Position numbers and translations under genes: made by a program. 64,000 nucleotides of DNA from MED-G105 sp965263305 (GTDB lineage Bacteria; Pseudomonadota; Alphaproteobacteria; Caulobacterales; Parvularculaceae), in assembly GCA_965263305.1 (NCBI GenBank), contig OZ253666.1, positions 248,001 to 312,000 of the forward strand, written 5' to 3'. Under the pieces are notes generated by a model that saw only the letters and a program-made list of their open reading frames with translations, made no database searches and had not been told where the DNA came from. Shown here piece after piece: positions 16,451 through 24,920 of this stretch (its first letter is position 1; each line of letters opens with the position of its first letter).

Positions 16451-17284
16451 ATGGATTTCGCCTACGATTTTCCACTTCAGGACATTCCGCAAAGCGCCAA
16501 TCTGAGCATCTATGCCGCTAGCGCCGAAGAGAATAATAAACCGCCCCTCCTCCTGATCCATGGGTTCTTATCTAGCCGCGCACAATGGCTTGGAAATTTA
16601 AGTGGTATGAAAAATTTCTGCAGGCCAATTGTGATTGAGCATTTTGGCCACGGTCGAACACCCGCGCCGCAAGAAGAGTCAAAATGCTCATTTGAAGCTC
16701 TTATTGTGCAAATCGAAAGACTTCGTGTATTTTTGGGGATAAACCAATGGAGCGTTTGTGGGCATAGCATGGGCGGCACGATTGGCCTTACTTACGCGAT
16801 CCGTCACCCGGATGTCGTGAAATCAGTTGTGTTCTCTAATGTCGCTACTGCGTTTCTAGATCCGCAGAAAGTTGATATGACCGCTGAGGTCAAAGAAGTT
16901 GCATCCAGCGTCGAGGATGGCGGTCGAATACGGCTAGAAGAAACGCCATTTCATCCCATACGGATGAAACGCGTTGCGCCTGAAATTCAAAACGCTTTGG
17001 TGAGTGATGCAAAACTCATTGACCCTGTAGGCGTTGCGCGCGCCGTGCGTGCAACGAGTGTAAACGTATCGATACGTCATCGTATGCCAGAAATTTTATG
17101 CCCGACACTCCTCATAAACGGTATTCTTGAACGCGGCTTTCAAGCGGACCGACGGTGGGCGGAGGATATTTTTTCGTCACTTAGCATTGTTGACCTAGCC
17201 AATGCCGGCCATAATCCCAATGCTGAAATGCCTATTGAATTTAATTCGGCGGTTGAAGAATTCTTGAAATCCAATGGCTGCTGA
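16451..17284 (+). CDS. Alpha/beta-hydrolase
   Basis: This is a 277-residue hydrolase of the MhpC/BioH-like type. The oxyanion loop is LLIHGFLSSRAQW, the nucleophile is Ser106 in CGHSMGGT, an acid is expected near LLINGILERG, and the catalytic His is in NAGHNPNAE. The core lid region is short. It follows the HSL-type esterase by two bases and runs convergently into the SCP2-hydrolase gene. Esterase, C-C hydrolase or thioesterase activity are all possible. Confidence 0.85.
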   Translation: MDFAYDFPLQDIPQSANLSIYAASAEENNKPPLLLIHGFLSSRAQWLGNLSGMKNFCRPIVIEHFGHGRTPAPQEESKCSFEALIVQIERLRVFLGINQWSVCGHSMGGTIGLTYAIRHPDVVKSVVFSNVATAFLDPQKVDMTAEVKEVASSVEDGGRIRLEETPFHPIRMKRVAPEIQNALVSDAKLIDPVGVARAVRATSVNVSIRHRMPEILCPTLLINGILERGFQADRRWAEDIFSSLSIVDLANAGHNPNAEMPIEFNSAVEEFLKSNGC

Positions 17285-17338
17285 ATCGCTCAATCGCTCA
17301 CATTCGTCAATTCTCCAAAAACAGCAGCGTCCATCAAT

Positions 17339-18595
17339 CTACTCATTTTCAGCAATCGAATTCAAAATTGGCCGCAGGTATTTCAGAAAGACTTCTGGAT
17401 TTTCACACATAGGAAAATGTCCAACGCCCGCCATCTTCGTCCATGTTGACCCCTCGATTTCCTGATGCGCAATCTCTCCCAACTCCCATGATCCGCTTGC
17501 ATCATATTCGCCGTTCATGATATGCACGCCGATCTTTGTGGTATCGATATCCTGAGCAAGATCGCGCACGTCAAAATCTTCAACATAATAGTGAAGGTCG
17601 CCCGCAAACGCGGGTGGCCAACCAGCCATATAGGTTTGAATGGTTTCGCGCCGATAAACTTCCGGTGAGACCGGCGCAGTCAAGGCATGCATCAGGCGGC
17701 CTTTATACTCATTACTCACTTGCGGGTGATAAAATGCTTTTAGATTGTATGCGTTCGGGTCGGCCTCAATTTTTAACGCGCCCTCAACGGAGACAACAGC
17801 ACGAAACTCCTCCGCGTGGCGAGACGCCAAATCAAGCGCGAGCACACCGCCAACTGAACAACCCATGAAAACGGGCCGTTCAAGGTTAAGCGCCTTTGAG
17901 AAGGCTAAAACAAATCTCCGCAAAAATTCACCGCGAAGTTTGTAGGTCTCCGTCCACCATTTTCTGTTTGTTGGCGGTATCGATTTGCCGTGAAATGGCA
18001 AGTCATATGCCATGAAACGAAATTTTCGTAAAAGCTCTGAGTCTTCCAACACATGTCGCCACTGCGTTCCATGGGATCCAGCGGTATGCTGAAGAATGAC
18101 CGGAATACCCTCGCCCGCCTCCTCAAAGTAAATGCGATGATCGATACCATCAACATCTATATGAACATAGCGCCCAACGGGCATATCCAGTGAGCCGCTC
18201 TGCCTGCGTTCATCGACCAACACAGTTTGACCTTCTGTCTCCCCCCGCATCACTTCGACAGCGCGCATAACAGCTGGATAATATTGCGTGTAAGAAAGCG
18301 GCTCTGATTTTAACTGCATACCCAGAGCAAGCACCGTCGCCAAATCATTCATATAGCGCGGCGGCACATTCATAAGCAGCGGCGTCCACAATTCGAGGGG
18401 CCCGGCGATTTCGATCAACTTCCCGTTCTCGGCTTTACCAGCGCTCGGTTTTCCATCAACGATGGTGATGTTGATGACGTGATCGCCGCCAATCTCGAAC
18501 GTGAACCCGCCGTCCCAGTACCGCGAAGAAATAAGAAATTCTGGGTCCGCCGCAAGTGCTACTGCTAGTTCTTCCGATCCCCAATATTTTTTCAT
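17339..18595 (-). CDS. SCP2-like domain fused to an alpha/beta-hydrolase
   Basis: This is a 418-residue two-part protein. Residues 1 to about 125 resemble an SCP2/sterol-carrier fold (FTFEIGGDHVINITIVDGK, IEIAGPLELWTPLLMNVPPRY), a lipid-binding module. Residues about 150-418 are an alpha/beta-hydrolase with Ser247 in MGCSVGGV, an Asp near NGEYDASGS and His in GVGHFPMCENP. The open frame reaches 78 codons further upstream but would overlap the aldehyde dehydrogenase. The ATG at 18595 has GCGAGGAAAC directly upstream. It lies 124 bases after the aldehyde dehydrogenase and is probably co-transcribed. The fused lipid-binding module suggests a bulky hydrophobic acyl substrate. Confidence 0.82.
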   Translation of the reverse strand: MKKYWGSEELAVALAADPEFLISSRYWDGGFTFEIGGDHVINITIVDGKPSAGKAENGKLIEIAGPLELWTPLLMNVPPRYMNDLATVLALGMQLKSEPLSYTQYYPAVMRAVEVMRGETEGQTVLVDERRQSGSLDMPVGRYVHIDVDGIDHRIYFEEAGEGIPVILQHTAGSHGTQWRHVLEDSELLRKFRFMAYDLPFHGKSIPPTNRKWWTETYKLRGEFLRRFVLAFSKALNLERPVFMGCSVGGVLALDLASRHAEEFRAVVSVEGALKIEADPNAYNLKAFYHPQVSNEYKGRLMHALTAPVSPEVYRRETIQTYMAGWPPAFAGDLHYYVEDFDVRDLAQDIDTTKIGVHIMNGEYDASGSWELGEIAHQEIEGSTWTKMAGVGHFPMCENPEVFLKYLRPILNSIAENE

Positions 18596-18719
18596 GTTTC
18601 CTCGCTTTCTTGACGCATTCATTTTATGACAGCCCGTCGCCAAATTGGCCAAACGTTGTCGTGCCTCGATGGGTATTCCTAGGCAAACGAAAGTGTATTC
18701 AACGCGACAATTGATGGAT

Positions 18720-20156
18720 TCAAAGTTTGATGCGCACCGTTTTAACCTGAGTATAGTGATGCAACGCTTCGATACCTTTTTCCTTGCCGTACCCGCTGTT
18801 TTTGTACCCGCCAAATGGCAACTCGACATCGGTCGATTGGTATTCGTTGATGAGAACAGACCCGGCCTTAAGCTTAGACGCCACGCGATGGGCGCGCGAC
18901 AAATTCGTTGTCCATAAACCTGAGGCTAGTCCGTAATCGGTGTCATTTGCGATTTGAATCGCCTCATCTTCATCTTCAAATGGAATGATGGATAAGATGG
19001 GCCCAAATATTTCTTCTTTCGCGATCCGCATAGAGTTATCGACATTCGCATATATAGTCAGCGGCGCATACCAGCCGTCGCCCCAGCTCTCATCGCGCAC
19101 ATCGGGGCCGCCCGTCACGAGTGTTGCGCCGTCCTTTTCAGCGATTTCAAAAAAGCTCTTTACTCTATCATATTGCGCTCGCGTGATGATAGCGCCGATC
19201 ATGGCGTCGGGTTCCGGCCCGACCTTCACACTCTCAACAGCCTGTTTCATCCCGGCAACAAAAGCATCGTAAATCGAACGTTGAACGAGACAACGCGTCC
19301 CTGCGGAACAAACCTGCCCCGCATTAACCGCAAAAGCCCGCAATGACCCGGGGATCGCGTCAGCAAGGTCGGCATCGTCAAACACAATATTCGGTGATTT
19401 GCCGCCAAGCTCGAGCGTTAACGGAATAATTCGTTCGGCGGCAACCTTGCCAATCTCTATCCCGGCCCGAACGCTCCCGGTAAACGCGACCTTGCGGATG
19501 CCGCCATGTCTCACAAGTGCATCGCCAGCAACTGGCCCTTCCCCCAAGATCGTGTTGAAAACGCCTGGCGGCATATCACAATGTTCGACCGCCGCCTGTG
19601 CGAGTTTGAGGGTCGCACCTGACGTAAACTCCGAAGGTTTTGCCACGACAGAGTTTCCAACAACCAGCGCCGGTCCAATGCCGCGGCACATCTGGTTCAG
19701 GGGCGCGTTCCATGGCGTAATCACGCCAACAACGCCGAACGGCTCTCTCATGGTGTAGCAGTGATACCCTGGACCTGTATCAATTTTTTCACCCTGAAAA
19801 AGATTGCACAGTCCACCATACATTTCGAGGTAATCAGCAGACGCGTTTATCTCCAGCGGGGTTTGCCAGGCAGGCTTGCCGGTTTCTCGCCTTTCAATGG
19901 CGGCAAACTCCGCGACGTTATCACGGAGGTACTGCGCCATCTTCATGAGCACTCGGCCGCGTTCAATTGGTTTGCGTTCCGCCCATTCATGTTGCGCTGC
20001 AATTGCGTTGTTCACTGCTTCATCGACTTCCGACGCTTCGCTTTTGGCGACTCTCGCACATGGGCTCGCATCGATCGGCGATTGGGTTTCTAAATAAGCG
20101 CCGGACGCGGGCGGAACGAGGTTTCCGCCTATAAAATTGTCCCATGTTGTTGGCAT
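18720..20156 (-). CDS. NAD(P)-dependent aldehyde dehydrogenase
   Basis: This is a 478-residue ALDH-superfamily enzyme oxidising an aldehyde to the acid. Motifs include GVITPWNAPLNQ, the Glu in LTLELGGKSPN, the catalytic Cys in NAGQVCSAGTR, KEEIFGPILSIIPF and the C-terminal LPFGGYKNSGYGKEKG. Length and motifs are complete. The ATG has GGGAGGTTCAGC upstream. It is divergent from a nitronate monooxygenase. In this island it is the natural next step after the P450, PQQ- or GMC-type alcohol oxidations. Confidence 0.95.
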   Translation of the reverse strand: MPTTWDNFIGGNLVPPASGAYLETQSPIDASPCARVAKSEASEVDEAVNNAIAAQHEWAERKPIERGRVLMKMAQYLRDNVAEFAAIERRETGKPAWQTPLEINASADYLEMYGGLCNLFQGEKIDTGPGYHCYTMREPFGVVGVITPWNAPLNQMCRGIGPALVVGNSVVAKPSEFTSGATLKLAQAAVEHCDMPPGVFNTILGEGPVAGDALVRHGGIRKVAFTGSVRAGIEIGKVAAERIIPLTLELGGKSPNIVFDDADLADAIPGSLRAFAVNAGQVCSAGTRCLVQRSIYDAFVAGMKQAVESVKVGPEPDAMIGAIITRAQYDRVKSFFEIAEKDGATLVTGGPDVRDESWGDGWYAPLTIYANVDNSMRIAKEEIFGPILSIIPFEDEDEAIQIANDTDYGLASGLWTTNLSRAHRVASKLKAGSVLINEYQSTDVELPFGGYKNSGYGKEKGIEALHHYTQVKTVRIKL

Positions 20157-20317
20157 GCTGAACCTCCCTGCGGGTTATTGACAATATTGCAGTCGGTACA
20201 AGCATCTTGTGGCATTTTAGTTCCGATTGCGTTTTGGATAGACGATACACCACAAGAGGTTGATGGTCATGTCTCGCGCTGAAAAGACATGCCCGCCTGA
20301 AAACCCCCAACAACGAT

Positions 20318-20331
20318 TTTATATATGTGAT
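20318..20331. promoter_or_regulatory. Island palindrome, weak copy 3 (TTTATATATGTGAT)
   Basis: The right arm TGTGAT is exact, while the left arm is degenerate. It lies between the divergent aldehyde dehydrogenase and nitronate monooxygenase genes, 86 bases upstream of the latter. It is the weakest copy reported. Confidence 0.25.
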
Positions 20332-20416
20332 AACCAGTACCGCACGCCGTTGCCTGCCCTTGCCGGCGCATGCAAGGTTATTAGCTTGAGGTTGTGTCGT
20401 TGGACGGGAGATTCCA

Positions 20417-21367
20417 GTGTCTTTTGATCCCTCATTTCAGGGTAACTTGAAAATTCCTCTTATCGCGGCGCCGATGTTTCTCGTTTCAACGCCGGCCCTT
20501 GCACTAGCCGTTTGTTCGCGGGGTGTTATGGGCAGTTTTCCCGCGCATTCGACACGCTCGCACCAGGATTTTGAATCCTGGATGGTCGAGTTGAAAAATG
20601 GACTTGAAAAAATGGACGCCCCCGCGCCCTGGGCCGTTAACCTCGTCGTGCACCCGACGAACAAGAGGATGGTTGGCGATCTTGAACTCTGCATCAAACA
20701 CAAACCGCCCGTCATTCTGACCTCAAAAGGTGCGCCAAAAGACGTTTTTGCACGGGTTCATGATTATGGCGGTCTGGTCTTTCACGATGTCGCCTCAAAA
20801 CGCCATGCAGAAATCGCCGCCGATGCTGGCGCGGACGCTCTTATCGCAGTAACGCAAGGTGCTGGCGGGCATACGGGCACTATCAATCCCTTCGCCCTTC
20901 TGAATGAAATCCGTCAAGTCACAGACAAACCAATTATTCTCTCGGGCTGTATGAGCACGGGACGTGATATCCTTGCCGCCGAGGCCATGGGCGCAACCTT
21001 CGCCTATATGGGTACACGGTTTATTGCCACGCCGGAAAGCGGCGCAGACAACCCTTATCGCCAATTAATTGTCGATAGCGATGCGCATGATGTATTTTAC
21101 TCTGCCGCACTCGACGGCGCGCCAGCAAACTGGCTGACGCCAAGTTTGATTGAATGCGGAGTTGATCTCGACGAATTGGCGACAACAAAGCCGGGCAGAA
21201 TAATGGCATCCGGTGCAGTGCGTGAGCGTTACTCGAAAGTGCGCTCAAGTGGACAAGGTGTCGGCGCAATTTGCGACGTTACCCCTGCAGCAGAATTATG
21301 CGACCGCCTAATCGAAGAATATGGGCGCGCAAAAGAGGCGATGAAGAAACGCCTCTTTACCGATTAG
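20417..21367 (+). CDS. Nitronate monooxygenase-family FMN protein
   Basis: This is a 316-residue TIM-barrel flavoprotein of the 2-nitropropane dioxygenase/NMO family. It has the N-terminal IPLIAAPMFLVSTPALA, the flavin-contact motif VTQGAGGHTG, ILSGCMSTGRDI and YMGTRFIATPES. It starts with GTG behind GGGAG. In acyl-CoA clusters many family members are not proven to use nitronates and may be enoyl- or dienoyl-type reductases, so the substrate is open. The stop overlaps the stop of the convergent SDR by four bases. A second family member lies at the right edge of the window. Confidence 0.88.
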   Translation: MSFDPSFQGNLKIPLIAAPMFLVSTPALALAVCSRGVMGSFPAHSTRSHQDFESWMVELKNGLEKMDAPAPWAVNLVVHPTNKRMVGDLELCIKHKPPVILTSKGAPKDVFARVHDYGGLVFHDVASKRHAEIAADAGADALIAVTQGAGGHTGTINPFALLNEIRQVTDKPIILSGCMSTGRDILAAEAMGATFAYMGTRFIATPESGADNPYRQLIVDSDAHDVFYSAALDGAPANWLTPSLIECGVDLDELATTKPGRIMASGAVRERYSKVRSSGQGVGAICDVTPAAELCDRLIEEYGRAKEAMKKRLFTD

Positions 21368-22182
21368 GCCTGTTGTTCCATCTGACGGCGGGCGAGCGTA
21401 CGGATGTCAAATTCCTCATCGCCCTCGTAACGAGGCGCGTATTTTTCATAGGCTTTTGAGAGAGCATCGTGCCGCTCATTGATGCGAACCATATTGTGAG
21501 AGTGAGAGACAACGAAGAATTCCTCGTTCTTGATCTGATCCATCGCAATCTTTGTATACTTATCCGTATCCATTCCAAGCGCCATAATTTCTGGATCGCC
21601 AAGCTCCGACGTCACAAAGCCGGGGCAAACGAGGGCAACGTCGACAAAATCCGGCACCTCTTCACGCAATGCTTCGGTTATGGCGAGGACTGCATGTTTC
21701 GTCGCAACATAGGCTGACGCAAACGGAACCCCGTTGAAGAGAGAATTTTCTGAGCCAATATTATAAATGGCCGCGGGCGTCCCCTGCTCGACGAACCGTT
21801 TGCCAAAGACAGCGCTGCCGTGCCATACGCCCCAAAAATTGATCGAAAAGATTCTCTCAGCGTCCTCACTTGGGATATTCAAAACTGATCCTGGAGGAAT
21901 GTTGATGCCGGCATTGTTGACAATAACGTCAACATTCCCGAACGCCTTCCAAGCGCCATCAGCGAATTTCTCAATGTCCTTTCGTTTCGCCACGTCACAT
22001 TGAAATCCTTTCGCTTCAATGCCCAATTTTTTTAGCTCTTTGACGGCCTCATCGACCCGCTTTTTACGCCTCCCGGCGATCGCTATTTTCGCGCCCTCTT
22101 CTCCGAAACGTTTTGCAAACGAAAAACCAATTCCCGTGGCGCCACCGGTTATAGCAACGACTTTGTTTTGAAAATTCTTCAC
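21364..22182 (-). CDS. SDR-family oxidoreductase (last gene of the acyl-CoA operon)
   Basis: This is a 272-residue classical SDR with AITGGATGIGFSFAKRF, NNAGIN, the Ser in YNIGSENSLF and the catalytic YVATK. The GTG at 22182 is chosen because AAAGGAG lies seven bases upstream; an open frame 14 codons longer begins with TTG and lacks a ribosome site. The C-terminus is long and charged (YEKYAPRYEGDEEFDIRTL), as in SDRs found beside nitronate monooxygenases. It is the fourth member of the kinase/DUF6285/ACAD/SDR run and could oxidise a hydroxyacyl intermediate, like LvaD in levulinate catabolism. Confidence 0.9.
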   Translation of the reverse strand: MKNFQNKVVAITGGATGIGFSFAKRFGEEGAKIAIAGRRKKRVDEAVKELKKLGIEAKGFQCDVAKRKDIEKFADGAWKAFGNVDVIVNNAGINIPPGSVLNIPSEDAERIFSINFWGVWHGSAVFGKRFVEQGTPAAIYNIGSENSLFNGVPFASAYVATKHAVLAITEALREEVPDFVDVALVCPGFVTSELGDPEIMALGMDTDKYTKIAMDQIKNEEFFVVSHSHNMVRINERHDALSKAYEKYAPRYEGDEEFDIRTLARRQMEQQA

Positions 22183-22242
22183 TTCAATCTCCTTTGTTGA
22201 GACATTTCTCAGACTTCCACGCAAAATCGAACCCCATGGGGA

Positions 22243-23508
22243 TCATTTTACATAACCAAAGAGCACTCCTGCGACCTTCCGCATCTGGATTTCTTCCGCC
22301 CCTTCGGTGAAGCGATAACGGCGATGATGACGATAGATATGCTCGAACGGCTTGTGCCTAGAATAACCAATGCCGCCATGAACCTGCATCGCTCGATCAG
22401 CAGCGTCACAAACAAGGCGGTTCGCGCGGTAGTTACAAATAGCAATTTTATCGGAAAGACGCATTGCCACCTGAGGCTTTGGCATCTGATCCATTTGCCA
22501 AGCGGTTTTATATATCATTATACGAAGCATTTCAATTTCCGAATAAAGCTCAACCAGCGGAAACTGAATGCCCTGATTCACACTCAACGGCTTTCCAAAG
22601 GGTTTGCGCTCCCGCGCATAAACAACCGATTCCTTTAAACAATAACTTGCAGCACCCAACGACGAAGACGCTTGCCGGATGCGGTTCTCATGTAAAAAAT
22701 GCTGCGCACAAGATAGGCCATAATCAGGATCACCCAACACTGCGTCTTCGGACACCCAAACATTATTCAATGAAATTCTCGGATGATCCGTTGGCATATT
22801 AAATGTCCATAGGTACTCGCCGATTTCTAGACCAATCGAATCAATCGGTACGATAAAACAGCCAATCCCTTTTGCATCACCAGCTTTTCCGCTTTGTCGC
22901 GCGAAAACCATTATGTGGCTGGCAGTATGAGCACCAGTCGTCCACATTTTTTCGCCGTCAAGTCGCCATCCAGAAATCCCGTCACGAGTCTCAAGTACCG
23001 CCGTGGTCCCGAGATGTGTTGCATCAGAACCGTGCGCTTCTTCGGTCAGGCCGAATGCCCAGCTCATATCCCCCTCTAGCATCGCTGGGATGAATTTTTC
23101 TCTTTGTTCGTTGGTTCCAAAGTCTCGCACCATCAGTGGTTGAACTAAATTACCTACAACGGAGTGCTCATTTTGCAGATCATTATGAAGTCCGAGGCCG
23201 CGTTCAGCGAGATGCTCCCTAATACGCGCCATAGCGAGATGCGATCCATTTTGACCACCAAATTCCTCTGGCAGGGCGTATCGAAAATGTCCGGCAGCGT
23301 CGGCCGCATCGCGTGCTCTTTTTAAAAGCGCTTCCCAATCCTCTCGCGGCAGTCCTCCACGATCCCAATCGGTTCTTGCGTGCTCGCGGCGATGGTCGAA
23401 AAAACGGATATTATCTCCCTCTTCCTCCATCGGTTTTATTTCTTGGTCAATAAAACGATCGAGCTGAGATAAATAGGTTTCTATCTCTTCCGGTACTTCA
23501 AAGCTCAC
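22243..23508 (-). CDS. Acyl-CoA dehydrogenase next to APH-like kinase (LvaC/ACAD11-like context)
   Basis: This is a 421-residue FAD enzyme. The N-terminal helical region is longer than usual. FGLTEEAHGSDA and GEKMWTTGAHTASH are the flavin and substrate motifs, RKPFGKPLSVNQ marks the C-terminal domain, and the probable catalytic Glu is in RFTEGAEEIQMRK. It starts at GTG behind GGGGAG, overlapping the preceding stop region. ACADs directly after an APH-like kinase occur in the lva operon (LvaC) and as fused ACAD10/11. There they act on 4-phospho-acyl-CoA rather than performing a plain desaturation. That role is inferred from context. Confidence 0.9.
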   Translation of the reverse strand: MSFEVPEEIETYLSQLDRFIDQEIKPMEEEGDNIRFFDHRREHARTDWDRGGLPREDWEALLKRARDAADAAGHFRYALPEEFGGQNGSHLAMARIREHLAERGLGLHNDLQNEHSVVGNLVQPLMVRDFGTNEQREKFIPAMLEGDMSWAFGLTEEAHGSDATHLGTTAVLETRDGISGWRLDGEKMWTTGAHTASHIMVFARQSGKAGDAKGIGCFIVPIDSIGLEIGEYLWTFNMPTDHPRISLNNVWVSEDAVLGDPDYGLSCAQHFLHENRIRQASSSLGAASYCLKESVVYARERKPFGKPLSVNQGIQFPLVELYSEIEMLRIMIYKTAWQMDQMPKPQVAMRLSDKIAICNYRANRLVCDAADRAMQVHGGIGYSRHKPFEHIYRHHRRYRFTEGAEEIQMRKVAGVLFGYVK

Positions 23509-23509
23509 G

Positions 23510-24040
23510 CTATCGCTCCCCTTGCCATTTTTTTAAAGCCGCATTGAGGCCAGGATATTTTGGTTGATCTACAGATAGTTTTTTCAATACACGAAGACGC
23601 AAGTATTTGAGCACACCTTCGCTTGCCAGATCCAGCTCACCGCTCGCTAATCTCCGACAGAGTTCAGTCACACTTAGATTGAGCGTCTCTGCCCGTGAAG
23701 TATCCTGCGATCGGTCGGCATCATTCGCGTTCATGCGCCGCAAGACAATTCCCAGCGCATTTGTCGCGACACGCGCTTGGAACAACGCGCCACCATTCAT
23801 CGTTGAAGAAACATCGCTTTTTATCCAATCTCGAACAGCGTTGATCAGCTCTTTCGATTGCACCTCACCGGTTTCGTCACCCGGATCATTGACTGGAGAA
23901 AAAGAAATTGTCTCCGATGCGGCTGCTGTCGCTTCATCCTCAAGCAGGAGTAACAGATCGAGTTCGACCTCACACAGACGTGTCCCAATCACAAGCCGTT
24001 CTATCGATTTGTCGATCCCTTCTCTCCATATCCCCGCCAT
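23510..24040 (-). CDS. Kinase C-terminal tail plus DUF6285-like domain
   Basis: This 176-residue open frame continues the kinase upstream in the same frame after a TAG. Residues 1 to about 45 (DKSIERLVIGTRLCEVELDL) look like the missing C-terminal helices of the APH-like kinase. Residues about 62-176 (ELINAVRDWIKSDV, FQARVATNALGIVLRRM, LSVTELCRRLASGE) resemble the small DUF6285 protein normally encoded separately after such kinases. The first ATG has no good Shine-Dalgarno, so how it is translated is unclear. By position it corresponds to LvaB, a small partner protein needed by the kinase LvaA. I infer this from gene order and have not shown homology. Confidence 0.75.
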   Translation of the reverse strand: MAGIWREGIDKSIERLVIGTRLCEVELDLLLLLEDEATAAASETISFSPVNDPGDETGEVQSKELINAVRDWIKSDVSSTMNGGALFQARVATNALGIVLRRMNANDADRSQDTSRAETLNLSVTELCRRLASGELDLASEGVLKYLRLRVLKKLSVDQPKYPGLNAALKKWQGER

Positions 24041-24061
24041 CGTAAGACAGGCGACACCCCA

Positions 24062-24886
24062 CTAAAGAGTTCCAAAAACCAACCAATAATCAAATCGATT
24101 TCGCTCGATAGATCGCCCACTCTCTTTTTCATATGCAGCAAGAAAATCTTTAATGCTTCCTATTCCGCCTGCTTCCTGATCATAACGAGAAAAACGCCAT
24201 GATGGTGCACAAAAATAGGCCAGGTCTCTTGCGGGATCACCGACGCGCGCGAGTTCCCAATCGACTACAGCTGAAAGCCCTTGCTCCGTGACAAGAATAT
24301 TTCCCATTCGAAAATCGCCGTGTAACAGAACGCTTTCTGTCTCATCGGGCGAGTTCTTAAATAGCCACTGAAATGCATATTCAAAAACAGGGCTGTCAAC
24401 GCCGTGCTTTCTGTACTCTGCATACACCTTTTTTATGGCGTTTTCAGATGTTGACCGCTGCAAAAAGTCCGGCGGCTTAATGCTATGGATTCGAGATAAT
24501 TGAACAGTCGCCTGTCCCAACAATTTTACCAAGGCGCGATCATAGCGTTTTTCCGAAAATAGACGGGACGGTAGCGCTTCACCCGGCATTCGTTCCATGA
24601 CAAATCCCGCCCCGATTTGATCAGATGCCTGCAAACGGCCAAAGACGTTTGGCGCCGCTACACCAACCTCTCGAGCACATTGGATAATTTCAGCTTCTTC
24701 AGAAACAGATAGTCTGTCGACATCTCGTGGCGCTTCGGAACCAGACGGCGGTCGACGCAATATCAATTCCCGTTCGCCGCATTTAAACGCCCAAGTCTCC
24801 ATGTTTGCACCGCTTGTCAGTCGATGGAGCTCAACCGGTGGCGCATCAAACACACGCGAGCAGAAACGAGTAAGATCAGGTTTCAT
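24062..24886 (-). CDS. APH-like acyl-CoA kinase, C-terminus cut by TAG
   Basis: This is a phosphotransferase of the aminoglycoside-kinase-like family that accompanies ACADs (LvaA, ACAD10/11 N-terminal domain). It probably phosphorylates the 4-hydroxyl of a hydroxyacyl-CoA. The catalytic loop is LLHGDFRMGNILV, the metal-binding motif is SAVVDWELARVGDP, and the nucleotide-loop region is near LTSGANMETWAF. The frame stops with TAG right after DYWLVFGTL, where homologues continue with Lys or Arg then Trp-Gly. The next codons, WGVACLT, and the following frame match that continuation. The product therefore lacks its last helices unless the stop is suppressed. The Shine-Dalgarno is weak. Confidence 0.85.
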   Translation of the reverse strand: MKPDLTRFCSRVFDAPPVELHRLTSGANMETWAFKCGERELILRRPPSGSEAPRDVDRLSVSEEAEIIQCAREVGVAAPNVFGRLQASDQIGAGFVMERMPGEALPSRLFSEKRYDRALVKLLGQATVQLSRIHSIKPPDFLQRSTSENAIKKVYAEYRKHGVDSPVFEYAFQWLFKNSPDETESVLLHGDFRMGNILVTEQGLSAVVDWELARVGDPARDLAYFCAPSWRFSRYDQEAGGIGSIKDFLAAYEKESGRSIERNRFDYWLVFGTL

Positions 24887-24920
24887 TGCTTAGCAAGCTA
24901 AAATTCTAAAGAGTCTCAAA

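Noticed and set aside
11043..24886. Reassignment of TAG to an amino acid, suggested by two in-frame TAG codons
   Set aside because: TAG is the natural stop of several intact genes in the window (SDR at 9960, FprA at 13210, NMO at 20417, the DUF6285-like frame at 23510). A global code change does not fit.
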